This document shows positions 8,217 through 13,588 of a stretch of 13,588 bases of DNA, in pieces. The translations under genes were made by a program, and so were the position numbers. Under the pieces are notes generated by a model that was not told the origin of the DNA, did not search any database, and was given only the letters and a program-made list of their open reading frames with translations. How positions within the stretch are numbered: the stretch's first letter is position 1; each line of letters begins with the position of its first letter. This DNA comes from Sulfurimonas sp. (GTDB lineage Bacteria > Campylobacterota > Campylobacteria > Campylobacterales > Sulfurimonadaceae), in the NCBI GenBank assembly GCA_027011725.1, contig JALUZQ010000019.1, positions 1 through 13,588 on the forward strand, read 5' to 3'.

Positions 8217-8975
8217 ATGGCAATTGCACTTAAAAAACCAGCGGAGATAGAAAAACTAAGAGCTGCTAACAAAATTGTTGGCGGCACACTGGAACTTCTT
8301 CGTGAAAATACAAAAGTCGGCATGACACTTAAAGAGATGGATGCCATGGCAGAGGATTATATCCGCTCTCATGGTGCAAAACCATCTTTTAAAGGTTTGT
8401 ACGGCTTCCCAAACGCAGTATGTACTTCACTAAATGAGGTCATCATTCATGGTATTCCCTCAGACTATAAACTTCAAGAGGGTGATGTTATCGGCTATGA
8501 TGTCGGTACAGAACTTGACGGGTGGTTTGGTGATGCAGCTATTAGTATGGGTGTAGGTAAAATTACAAAAGAAGACGAAGATCTCATCGCCTGTGCAAAA
8601 GATACACTCTACTATGCGATAGAAAATATCAAAGAGGGTATGCGTTTTAAAGAACTCTCTTATATGATGGAGAAGTTTATACAAGAGCGTGGCTTTGTAC
8701 CTCTTCGCAACTTTTGTGGACATGGAATAGGAAAAAAACCACATGAAGAGCCGGAAATTCCAAATTATCTTGAAGGAAACAACCCAAAAGCGGGCCCGAA
8801 GATAAAAAATGGAATGGTTTTTTGTTTGGAACCTATGATATGTCAAAAAGAGTCTAAACCTGTTATTTTAGATAATGGGTGGGATGTTGTTAGTACCGAT
8901 GGTTTACGCGGTTCACATTACGAGCATACTGTTGCAGTTATCAACGGTAAAGCTGAAATATTATCTCTTGCTTAA
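8217..8975 (+). CDS. map: Methionine aminopeptidase, type I
   Basis: This cytosolic metalloenzyme removes the initiator methionine from nascent proteins after deformylation, acting near the tunnel exit. The 252-residue product has the pita-bread fold residues of the family: metal ligands Asp95, Asp106, His169, Glu205 and Glu236, plus His78 and His176 lining the active site. They fall in the motifs IIHGIPSD, GYDVG, GDAAISMGVG, CGHGIGKKPHEEP, FCLEPMI and SHYEHTVAV. There is no N-terminal zinc-finger extension, so this is subtype Ia. The gene starts 2 nt after secY without a clear ribosome binding site and is probably coupled to it. All catalytic residues are intact. Confidence 0.98.
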   Translation: MAIALKKPAEIEKLRAANKIVGGTLELLRENTKVGMTLKEMDAMAEDYIRSHGAKPSFKGLYGFPNAVCTSLNEVIIHGIPSDYKLQEGDVIGYDVGTELDGWFGDAAISMGVGKITKEDEDLIACAKDTLYYAIENIKEGMRFKELSYMMEKFIQERGFVPLRNFCGHGIGKKPHEEPEIPNYLEGNNPKAGPKIKNGMVFCLEPMICQKESKPVILDNGWDVVSTDGLRGSHYEHTVAVINGKAEILSLA

Positions 8976-8996
8976 GAGTAAAAAAAAGGACTTATA

Positions 8997-9215
8997 ATGG
9001 CTAAAGCAGATGTTATTGAAGTTGACGGCAAGATTATTGAGGCTTTGCCGAATGCAACTTTTCGTGTGGAATTAGAAAATGGACACATTATTTTATGTCA
9101 TATTGCAGGAAAAATGCGTATGCACTACATTAAAATACTTCCAGGTGATAAAGTGAAGCTTGAGCTTACACCGTATTCATTAGATAAAGGCCGTATCACT
9201 TACCGATACAAATAG
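8997..9215 (+). CDS. infA: Translation initiation factor IF-1
   Basis: IF-1 binds the A site of the 30S subunit during initiation and assists IF-2 and IF-3. The 72-residue product is a single OB fold of exactly the family length, with [37 protein letters not shown] and [20 protein letters not shown] all typical. AAGGA at 8986-8990 is 6 nt before the ATG. In many bacteria rpmJ and the alpha operon follow. Here a hairpin terminator comes 2 nt after the stop and the next gene faces the other way, so infA is the last gene of the operon. Confidence 0.98.
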   Translation: MAKADVIEVDGKIIEALPNATFRVELENGHIILCHIAGKMRMHYIKILPGDKVKLELTPYSLDKGRITYRYK

Positions 9216-9217
9216 CA

Positions 9218-9243
9218 AAATATGCCTCGTAGGAGGCGTATTT
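9218..9243. terminator. Rho-independent terminator ending the ribosomal operon, probably bidirectional
   Basis: TATGCCTC at 9221-9228 pairs with GAGGCGTA at 9233-9240 (one G-T wobble) around a GTAG loop, and flanking AAA/TTT extends the stem to 11 pairs. On the + strand a T-rich run (TTTCTCTTCTT) follows. On the - strand the flanking A run reads as TTTT. It can therefore stop transcription both of infA and of the convergent chorismate mutase gene, whose stop codon is 7 nt away. Confidence 0.85.
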
Positions 9244-9249
9244 CTCTTC

Positions 9250-9552
9250 TTAAAAGTTCCCACCGTTTCTAAATTCGGCTATTTCAGTCTCTACCATCTC
9301 ATCTATCATAATTGTAAAAAGCTCTGATATCATATTTGGATTTATGTTGTACTCTATCGCCTTGCTACGTACCTTTTGCATAATATCATCAATTCTGTCT
9401 TGTGCTTTTACTTCATCTACAGAGTTTTTAAACGCAGCGGCCTGACGTATCAGATGGCTTCTTTTTGCGATGAGCTCAACAAGTTGTGCATCGATAGTAT
9501 CTATTTCATCTCGTACTTCCTGAAGAGAGTTACACTTTTTAATATCTGACAT
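9250..9552 (-). CDS. Chorismate mutase, AroQ class (PchB-like, monofunctional)
   Basis: The 100-residue, all-helical product belongs to the chorismate mutase type II family, which converts chorismate to prephenate for Phe and Tyr synthesis in the cytosol. Visible active-site residues are Arg14, Arg31 and Lys42 in VRDEIDTIDAQLVELIAKR and RQAAAFK, then Arg53. The start (NSLQEVRDEID after Cys7) and the residue spacing resemble PchB, the isochorismate-pyruvate lyase of Pseudomonas, whose catalytic residues are Arg14, Arg31, Lys42 and Gln90. Here position 90 is Glu, as at the equivalent site of yeast chorismate mutase. No other salicylate or siderophore gene is nearby, so mutase activity is the likelier call. 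AGGAG lies 7 nt from the ATG. It stands alone, with no prephenate dehydratase domain. Confidence 0.88.
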   Translation of the reverse strand: MSDIKKCNSLQEVRDEIDTIDAQLVELIAKRSHLIRQAAAFKNSVDEVKAQDRIDDIMQKVRSKAIEYNINPNMISELFTIMIDEMVETEIAEFRNGGNF

Positions 9553-9582
9553 ATAAAGACTCCTTTTGTAATATTTATCTTT

Positions 9583-9604
9583 GTGTTAACACTATTGTAA
9601 CAAT
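9583..9604 (-). promoter_or_regulatory. Candidate promoter and palindromic operator for the chorismate mutase gene
   Basis: Read on the - strand, 9602-9594 gives TGTTACAAT, an extended -10 element (TGnTANAAT), about 41 nt before the start codon. No -35 box is obvious, which is common in Campylobacterota. The predicted start of transcription falls within GTGTTAACAC (9583-9592), a perfect 10-base palindrome. The -10 itself lies in a second inverted repeat, ATTGT-A-ACAAT (9594-9604). Such an arrangement could be a repressor site, but AT-rich spacers produce short palindromes by chance. Confidence 0.4.
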
Positions 9605-9677
9605 TAAACTATATAATCTTTCTTACGATTCTCCATGTATATCTTTAAACTGATTCATTAAAGTTATACTGGAACCT

Positions 9678-9800
9678 TTATCTCTCAATATTCCTGTTTA
9701 CCCAAGCCAAATACCCAACACCAATTACTAGAATACTAAACATAACGATCCAAATAAGAAAGTCACCACCGCTTGCTGCTTGATTGATCTCTTCGTGCAT
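9678..9800 (-). CDS. Small single-span membrane protein (40 aa), function unknown
   Basis: This 41-codon frame starts at ATG (complement of 9798-9800) and ends with TAA. It begins MHEEINQAASGGD, an acidic and polar head of 13 residues. A hydrophobic span of about 20 residues follows (roughly 14-34, FLIWIVMFSILVIGVG and onward), then the basic tail VNRNIER. The charges predict the N terminus in the periplasm and the C terminus in the cytoplasm. An AGGTAGG tract with 5 nt spacing provides a ribosome binding site. It starts 13 nt after the stop of the 68-residue gene, so it probably ends the cvfB operon. It does not resemble CydX, KdpF or CcoQ closely enough for me to name it. A real gene is likely because ribosome binding site, length, span and topology all agree. 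Confidence 0.68.
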   Translation of the reverse strand: MHEEINQAASGGDFLIWIVMFSILVIGVGYLAWVNRNIER

Positions 9801-9813
9801 TTTTACCTACCTA

Positions 9814-10020
9814 TTAGTTTGGTTTTACTATTTTTTTTATCTCTTTTGGAAGATGTGCAAAAGGGAAATCACGAATATATGTTTTTTCTCCATCTTCTAA
9901 ACGCAGCAGTGAGAGTGTCATAAAATTTGGGTTAAAGCTCTCTAGTTTATAGAGTACTTTATCGAGTTTGAACTCAATATTTTGTGCTTTGAGATCTATA
10001 AGTTGTTTTTTCTTTGCCAC
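9814..10020 (-). CDS. Conserved-looking hypothetical protein (68 aa)
   Basis: I do not recognise this family. The 68-residue product starts with a lysine-rich segment (MAKKKQLIDLKAQ), continues with alternating polar and hydrophobic stretches suggesting beta strands (EFKLDKVLYKLESF, FMTLSLLRLEDGEKTYI) and ends RDFPFAHLPKEIKKIVKPN. There is no signal peptide, membrane span or cysteine, so it is probably cytosolic. Translation starts at GTG 5 nt after the cvfB stop with no good ribosome binding site; the next in-frame Met is at residue 34. This implies coupling to cvfB. The basic character (many Lys) would suit RNA or ribosome association, but that is inference from composition and its neighbour. 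Confidence 0.75.
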   Translation of the reverse strand: MAKKKQLIDLKAQNIEFKLDKVLYKLESFNPNFMTLSLLRLEDGEKTYIRDFPFAHLPKEIKKIVKPN

Positions 10021-10025
10021 TGCGT

Positions 10026-10880
10026 TTAGACAAGATAGATCCCGGTATCTTTGACCGTTATCTTCCCTTCCTCTTGAAGTTTTGTAAGTGAGCGTTTAAA
10101 CTCTTTCTTACTCAGACCAAATACATCTTTGATAAGGTTTGCATCACTTTTATAGTTGTATGGCATGATACCTTTGTTCGCTTTGAGAAGTTCTAAAACC
10201 TTGTCACTTCCTTGTGCTGATTTTTTACTGCCGGGTTTACGCAGTGTCAGGTCAATATTTCCATCTTTACGTATGGTCTTGACATAGGCTTTTTTCTTAT
10301 CACCAAGTGCAATATTTTCAAAGATCTCATTATGATAGATAAGGCCTTCATATTTGTCATTGACGATACATTTAAAACCAAGCGGTGTTTTGGTGATGAT
10401 GAGAATGTCTACCTCTTTATGTGGAGAGAGGTCTTTCACGCGACGTTCAAAAAAGTCACCGAGTTTTTCACTCCCTACAAGTCTGTGCGTGCGCTCATCA
10501 TAGACTACTTTGACAAATCGTTTCTCTCCGATCTGAAAAGGTGTCTTTTGGAGTTGTGTAGGCACAAGCAGATCTTTAGGCAGACCCCAATCCATAAAAG
10601 CACCAAATGGTGCAGTGTCGACTACCTCTAAAAGTGCAAACTCATCGAGCATAGCTTTTGGTTGGAGTGTTGTAGCTATGAGTCTATCTTCGGAGTCTGT
10701 ATATAAAAATACATCGACAAGCGTGTTCTCTATCATATCTTCTGTTGTATATGCTTGTGGGAGAAGGACATCATTGCCATCCTCTGCCATAATAAAGACA
10801 CCATGAGGCGTCTCTCTATCTACACGTAGTGTATTGATTTTTCCTAGCTCCAGGTAAGGGCTTATAGTTTTGTTATTCAT
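10026..10880 (-). CDS. cvfB: CvfB family S1-domain RNA-binding protein
   Basis: The 284-residue product has the layout of CvfB (YitL in Bacillus), an RNA-binding regulator named for its effect on virulence-factor expression in Staphylococcus. Three S1-like OB folds are visible at about residues 8-72, 82-140 and 152-215. The second is the clearest (DTAPFGAFMDWGLPKDLLVP, 88-107), and the third ends GNIDLTLRKPGSKK. A C-terminal winged-helix domain at about 225-284 (VFGLSKKEFKRSLTKLQEEG) completes the family architecture. Its role here is unknown; RNA binding in the cytosol is what the family predicts. The gene leads an apparent operon with two small genes and has a perfect TATAAT upstream. The ribosome binding site is weak (GGA). 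Confidence 0.93.
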   Translation of the reverse strand: MNNKTISPYLELGKINTLRVDRETPHGVFIMAEDGNDVLLPQAYTTEDMIENTLVDVFLYTDSEDRLIATTLQPKAMLDEFALLEVVDTAPFGAFMDWGLPKDLLVPTQLQKTPFQIGEKRFVKVVYDERTHRLVGSEKLGDFFERRVKDLSPHKEVDILIITKTPLGFKCIVNDKYEGLIYHNEIFENIALGDKKKAYVKTIRKDGNIDLTLRKPGSKKSAQGSDKVLELLKANKGIMPYNYKSDANLIKDVFGLSKKEFKRSLTKLQEEGKITVKDTGIYLV

Positions 10881-10907
10881 TGGTAATTCCGTCTTTTATT
10901 TTATGTA

Positions 10908-10913
10908 ATTATA
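10908..10913 (-). promoter_or_regulatory. Predicted -10 element of the cvfB promoter
   Basis: The - strand reads TATAAT here, a perfect sigma-70 -10 hexamer, 27 nt before the cvfB ATG. Upstream on that strand is a T-rich stretch (complement of 10930-10950) rather than a TTGACA box, as is common for Campylobacterota promoters. The intergenic region 10881-10990 must also hold the divergent lipoprotein promoter. TATAAA at 10928-10933 and TAAAAT at 10945-10950 on the + strand are candidates, but I cannot choose between them. Confidence 0.6.
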
Positions 10914-10990
10914 CCCATTTAACTCTCTATAAAGAAAGAAAAGATAAAATAAACAAAGTTTAATAAAAAATAATTTAAAGAGGGGTGTAG

Positions 10991-12517
10991 ATGAGATTAG
11001 TAGGATTGAGTGTAAGTGCAGCTGTTTTACTTGCTGGATTAAGTGGATGTGGTATGGGGCCTTCGTTGACACCGGCGCAGATGCAAAAAGTACAAAGTTT
11101 TGATGTATCTCAAATTACGACACTAGGTGAGGCTATACATAAAGGAATGAACCAAGACGAGTTGCTCTTTTATGCACCAATAAGTATTGCACAGGCAAAA
11201 GAGGATTACGAAAGTGCTCTTGCTTCAGAAGATAAAGAGGAGAAGATGGCTTCTTATCTTGCGGCGAAAAAAGAGCTTGCCAATGCCTATGAGACAAAAA
11301 AACTCGTGAAAAAATACTTAAGCGATCTTGCAGAAATTGACAACAAAATGAAAGCACTCGATACACAGGAGATCTTTACTTCACGTTATAATGACTTTAA
11401 AGATGAATATAACGACCTTATAAAAATATTCGATGAGGGGAAAGTCTCGGATGCACTCGAAGATAAAAAAGAGGTAATGCAAAATGCAAAAGATCTCTAT
11501 GGCGATGCAGTTGTTTATAGAAATATAAATAGAGCGAAAACGATTATGCAGAAGATGAGTGATGATGACCTTGATGAAGCCGTACCAAAACATTATGAAA
11601 AACTTGAAAAGTTATATGAACAGACTCGTTTGAAAATAAAACGCGAACCGGACAACAAAGATATGGTCAAAAAAGTTTCAAAAGAGTTGAACGAGTTTGC
11701 GCAATATACAGAGGTCTTAGCAAAGGACGTTGTCAAGTTAAAGGCTATTGATCCGGATGATTACGAGAGTTATTTGGACAGAATTCATCACGAATTTGCT
11801 TCACTCAACAGTGATGAAAAAATAGAGTCTATATTGCCACTAAGCATCGAAGAGAAGATTAGCTATATTAAAGAGCATAAGCCTCAGATAAGTGCTCAAA
11901 GGAAACCGTTAGAGAAAGAAAAAGAGCCTCAAGCGACAGAAGAAAGTGCCACAGTCATTACTCCGGCTGCAGCGCCTGTTGTAGAAGAGACAATGCCAGA
12001 GAGTAAGCAAAGTGCTGAGTTAAAAGAAAATGAAGCAAAAGCTGAAGAGGTGAAAGTTGAGGAAGCTGCAGCAGCTGCAGTGGCAGGAAAAGCGCCAGTA
12101 GAAGAAGCAGTCGAACAAGCACCAGAAGCTCTTGGGGCAGAAGAAGTGAAACAGTCTGAAAAAGCGCAAAACTCTGAGGAAACGACTAAGCAAGAGGAGG
12201 CTGTTCCTGCTGAAAAATCAGAAAAACCAGAAGCAGCCGTTGTATCAGAAGAAACAGTAAAACCTGAAGAAGTCAATAGTGTAGAGGAGACTCCACAGCA
12301 GCCTGAGCAAACGCCTGAAGTGACTACTGAATCTGTTAAAGAACCTGAAAATGTAACGCAAACGGAAGAAACAGTAAAATCAGAAGTGTCAAACGCAGTA
12401 GAAGAAGCTGCTCCGGTAGAAGAAGCAACAGTAGCTGAAACGCCAGCATTACAAGAGTCCTCTTCTGTAACTTCAGTAGAAAGTACTCCTTCTCAAGAAA
12501 TGCCACAGAACAAATAA
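10991..12517 (+). CDS. Large two-part lipoprotein of unknown function
   Basis: The 508-residue product begins with a lipoprotein signal: Arg2, a hydrophobic stretch and the lipobox LSGC, with lipidation predicted at Cys20. Gly at +2 suggests outer-membrane sorting. Residues 21-300 are charged and mostly helical, with heptad-like stretches (AQAKEDYESALASEDKEEK, around 68-86) and many Asp and Tyr. Residues about 301-508 are Glu, Ala, Val, Pro, Thr, Ser and Lys rich, with no Phe, Tyr or Trp after Tyr292, no Asp after Asp275 and no Cys, and are probably disordered. No OmpA or peptidoglycan-binding domain is seen. AGAGGGG at 10979-10985 is a strong ribosome binding site 5 nt from the ATG. The gene is divergent from cvfB. 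A periplasmic spacer or scaffold is possible, but I cannot assign a function. Confidence 0.87.
   Translation: MRLVGLSVSAAVLLAGLSGCGMGPSLTPAQMQKVQSFDVSQITTLGEAIHKGMNQDELLFYAPISIAQAKEDYESALASEDKEEKMASYLAAKKELANAYETKKLVKKYLSDLAEIDNKMKALDTQEIFTSRYNDFKDEYNDLIKIFDEGKVSDALEDKKEVMQNAKDLYGDAVVYRNINRAKTIMQKMSDDDLDEAVPKHYEKLEKLYEQTRLKIKREPDNKDMVKKVSKELNEFAQYTEVLAKDVVKLKAIDPDDYESYLDRIHHEFASLNSDEKIESILPLSIEEKISYIKEHKPQISAQRKPLEKEKEPQATEESATVITPAAAPVVEETMPESKQSAELKENEAKAEEVKVEEAAAAAVAGKAPVEEAVEQAPEALGAEEVKQSEKAQNSEETTKQEEAVPAEKSEKPEAAVVSEETVKPEEVNSVEETPQQPEQTPEVTTESVKEPENVTQTEETVKSEVSNAVEEAAPVEEATVAETPALQESSSVTSVESTPSQEMPQNK
12248..12379 (+). repeat. Degenerate internal repeat in the lipoprotein tail
   Basis: The 15-base string GAAGAAACAGTAAAA occurs at 12248-12262 and again at 12365-12379, 117 bases (39 codons) apart and in the same frame. 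The protein around each copy is similar: EETVKPEEVNSVEE and EETVKSEVSNAVEE. The string GTAGAAGAAGC, encoding VEEA, recurs at about 12105, 12398 and 12416. This suggests growth of the tail by duplication followed by drift. Confidence 0.6.
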
Positions 12518-12526
12518 CACTTATTG

Positions 12527-12556
12527 TAGGCTCTAAGTGAAATTACTTAGAGCTTA
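12527..12556. terminator. Hairpin between convergent genes, possible bidirectional terminator
   Basis: GCTCTAAGT at 12530-12538 and ACTTAGAGC at 12545-12553 are perfect complements around a GAAATT loop. Three further pairs, one of them a G-T wobble, extend the stem to 12. It lies just past the lipoprotein stop and contains the stop codon of the opposing nnrS-family gene. No T run follows on either strand, so termination would be inefficient or factor-assisted; it may serve mainly to protect the 3' end. Confidence 0.55.
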
Positions 12557-13588
12557 GTACCGAAAATGAGAGTTTTTGCATACCTTCCACCCCACATCAT
12601 AAAGAGTAGAATCCAAGCCGTGAATGAAATGTCAAATAAAAATTCCGCTCCCCATCCAAACGCCGTGTTAAAACTATAGAGTGCTCGAAGGAGTACGACA
12701 ACTTGTATAAAGAGAAAAAGAGCCGTAGCGAACTTGTCAGCATGAGGCGGCTGTGCAGAGTGACCAAGTGTAACGCGCGTACCAAAACCTATGAGCACGG
12801 TTGTTAAGAAACCTATTGCTAAGAGATGGATATTGAAGAAGTAAAGTGAGGTATTTAAAAAGAGTTCTGCTGTGAGTGAGAGAGCAGAGAGTGCAAAAGA
12901 GAGCGGCAGCCAAAAGAGTGCGAGGTGCAGCACCCACAAAATTGCCGGAGATTGGAACGGATGCAACTCCCAGCGGTAAAACTCACGACCAAGGTAGAGT
13001 GCAAGGGCAATATCAACAAAAAGTTCAAAAATTTTGAGTTCACTTGTGCTAAAAATAGACTTTAAAACAAAGAGAATAAAGACATTTCGGACAAAATGCT
13101 CCCCTTTTTGTGCAAAAGAGTGTGAAAAGAAGGGAATCATACGCTGTCCAACTGAAAAAGCCAAAAAGATAAGGTAGAGGTAAAAGGCACTGTTTATTGC
13201 TGCGTTTAGCAAAGCAGGAACAAAAAGAGAGATGATAAAAAGCAGATGAGAAAAGAGTCCTATATGGTTTGCTCCAAGTATCCAAAAAGAGTCACTCTTA
13301 TCTGGTGTATTTGCATTTTTGTAGATGTGTGTGAGCTTTAAAACGATGAAAAACTGTGCTCCAAACGCAGTTAGCATGCCCAAAAGCAGGAAGTATTTGG
13401 AGAGAAATGCTCCAAGCAAAAAGAGAAGTGTAGCCGCTGCGTTTGCATAAAAAACTTTTGTGTAGTAGCTTTTTTGTATGACATCAGTCTGGTTAAAACG
13501 CGGAAATGTAGTAAATAAAAAACCGGTAAAAAAGTTTGTAAATACTAAATAGATAAGTGAGTAGCTATGGAGTGTTAAAGGGTCAATC
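12547..13588 (-). CDS. nnrS: NnrS family membrane protein (partial, N terminus outside window)
   Basis: The frame stays open to the window edge, so the visible 346 residues are the C-terminal part of a protein usually near 400. The apparent internal start at 13419 (TTG) is not the real one. Before it, in-frame sequence reads LTLHSYSLIYLVFTNFFTGF and TTFPRFNQTDVIQKSYYTK, which fits the family's first spans. Family hallmarks follow: the GQRMIPFF segment and the GFLTTVLIGFGTRVTLGHSA stretch leading to QPPHADK. About ten or more hydrophobic spans place it in the inner membrane. NnrS proteins are heme- and copper-containing and linked to nitric oxide tolerance and denitrification. Conserved histidines are visible, but no other denitrification gene is in the window. 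A hairpin overlaps its stop codon. Confidence 0.9.
   Translation of the reverse strand, partial: IDPLTLHSYSLIYLVFTNFFTGFLFTTFPRFNQTDVIQKSYYTKVFYANAAATLLFLLGAFLSKYFLLLGMLTAFGAQFFIVLKLTHIYKNANTPDKSDSFWILGANHIGLFSHLLFIISLFVPALLNAAINSAFYLYLIFLAFSVGQRMIPFFSHSFAQKGEHFVRNVFILFVLKSIFSTSELKIFELFVDIALALYLGREFYRWELHPFQSPAILWVLHLALFWLPLSFALSALSLTAELFLNTSLYFFNIHLLAIGFLTTVLIGFGTRVTLGHSAQPPHADKFATALFLFIQVVVLLRALYSFNTAFGWGAEFLFDISFTAWILLFMMWGGRYAKTLIFGTKL

Noticed and set aside
8460..8846. 128-codon open frame on the - strand inside map
   Set aside because: It lies wholly antisense to an intact, fully conserved methionine aminopeptidase gene and has no recognisable domain; it is a by-product of the coding frame.
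9218..9249. Possible rpmJ (L36) remnant after infA
   Set aside because: The space holds only the terminator hairpin; no cysteine/histidine-containing 37-residue frame is present on either strand.
9623..9658. 11-residue - strand frame (MNQFKDIHGES) upstream of the chorismate mutase gene, considered as an attenuator leader peptide
   Set aside because: It has one Phe and no Tyr or Trp run, no ribosome binding site, and lies upstream of the likely promoter, so it does not fit an aromatic attenuator.
12065..12085. CTGCAG-rich palindromic stretch in the lipoprotein gene
   Set aside because: It is explained by a run of alanine codons (GCT/GCA) and is not a convincing site.
11929..12276. 115-codon - strand frame rich in Ser, Ala and Thr
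   Set aside because: It mirrors the Glu/Ala/Pro-rich lipoprotein tail; the low-complexity + strand codons simply lack stops in antisense.
13417..13440. Start of the nnrS-family gene at the TTG near 13419
   Set aside because: The frame continues upstream to the window edge with family-like membrane segments, so this TTG is internal.

Overview
This window comes from the chromosome of a Campylobacterota bacterium (formerly Epsilonproteobacteria), most likely a Sulfurimonas-like sulfur oxidiser. The assignment is made by reading, not by a database search. It rests on a fused S10-spc ribosomal protein operon that lacks rpmD (L30), a short 76-residue L24, a zinc-binding S14, a secY-map-infA ending, and the low GC content. 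The genus is a guess; the phylum is fairly secure.

Bases 1-9215 (+ strand) form one compact operon: rplD (3' end only), rplW, rplB, rpsS, rplV, rpsC, rplP, rpmC, rpsQ, rplN, rplX, rplE, rpsN, rpsH, rplF, rplR, rpsE, rplO, secY, map, infA. Its products build both ribosomal subunits, the protein-export channel, the enzyme that trims initiator methionine, and initiation factor IF-1. Most junctions are 0-14 nt or overlap. The exception is the 71-nt rpsN-rpsH gap, which with the end of rpsN can fold into two hairpins. A strong hairpin terminator at 9218-9243 ends the operon, so the usual rpmJ-rpsM-rpsK-rpsD-rpoA-rplQ continuation is not here.

Bases 9250-10880 carry - strand genes. A small AroQ-type chorismate mutase has its own likely promoter. 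Upstream of it lies an apparent operon of cvfB (S1-domain RNA-binding protein), a 68-residue hypothetical protein, and a 40-residue single-span membrane protein that is easy to miss. cvfB is divergent from a + strand gene (10991-12517) for a 508-residue lipoprotein with a charged helical half and a Glu/Ala/Pro/Val-rich, probably disordered half. That gene converges on an nnrS-family membrane protein gene (- strand) whose N terminus lies beyond the window.

No rRNA, tRNA, CRISPR, IS element or prophage remnant was seen, and no gene-free stretch exceeds 300 bases; the longest are 9553-9677 and 10881-10990. Most of the window is conserved housekeeping DNA. I did not find a convincing new multi-gene system. 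The best leads are the rpsN-rpsH RNA structure, the 40-residue membrane protein beside cvfB, the PchB-like chorismate mutase, and the two-part lipoprotein.
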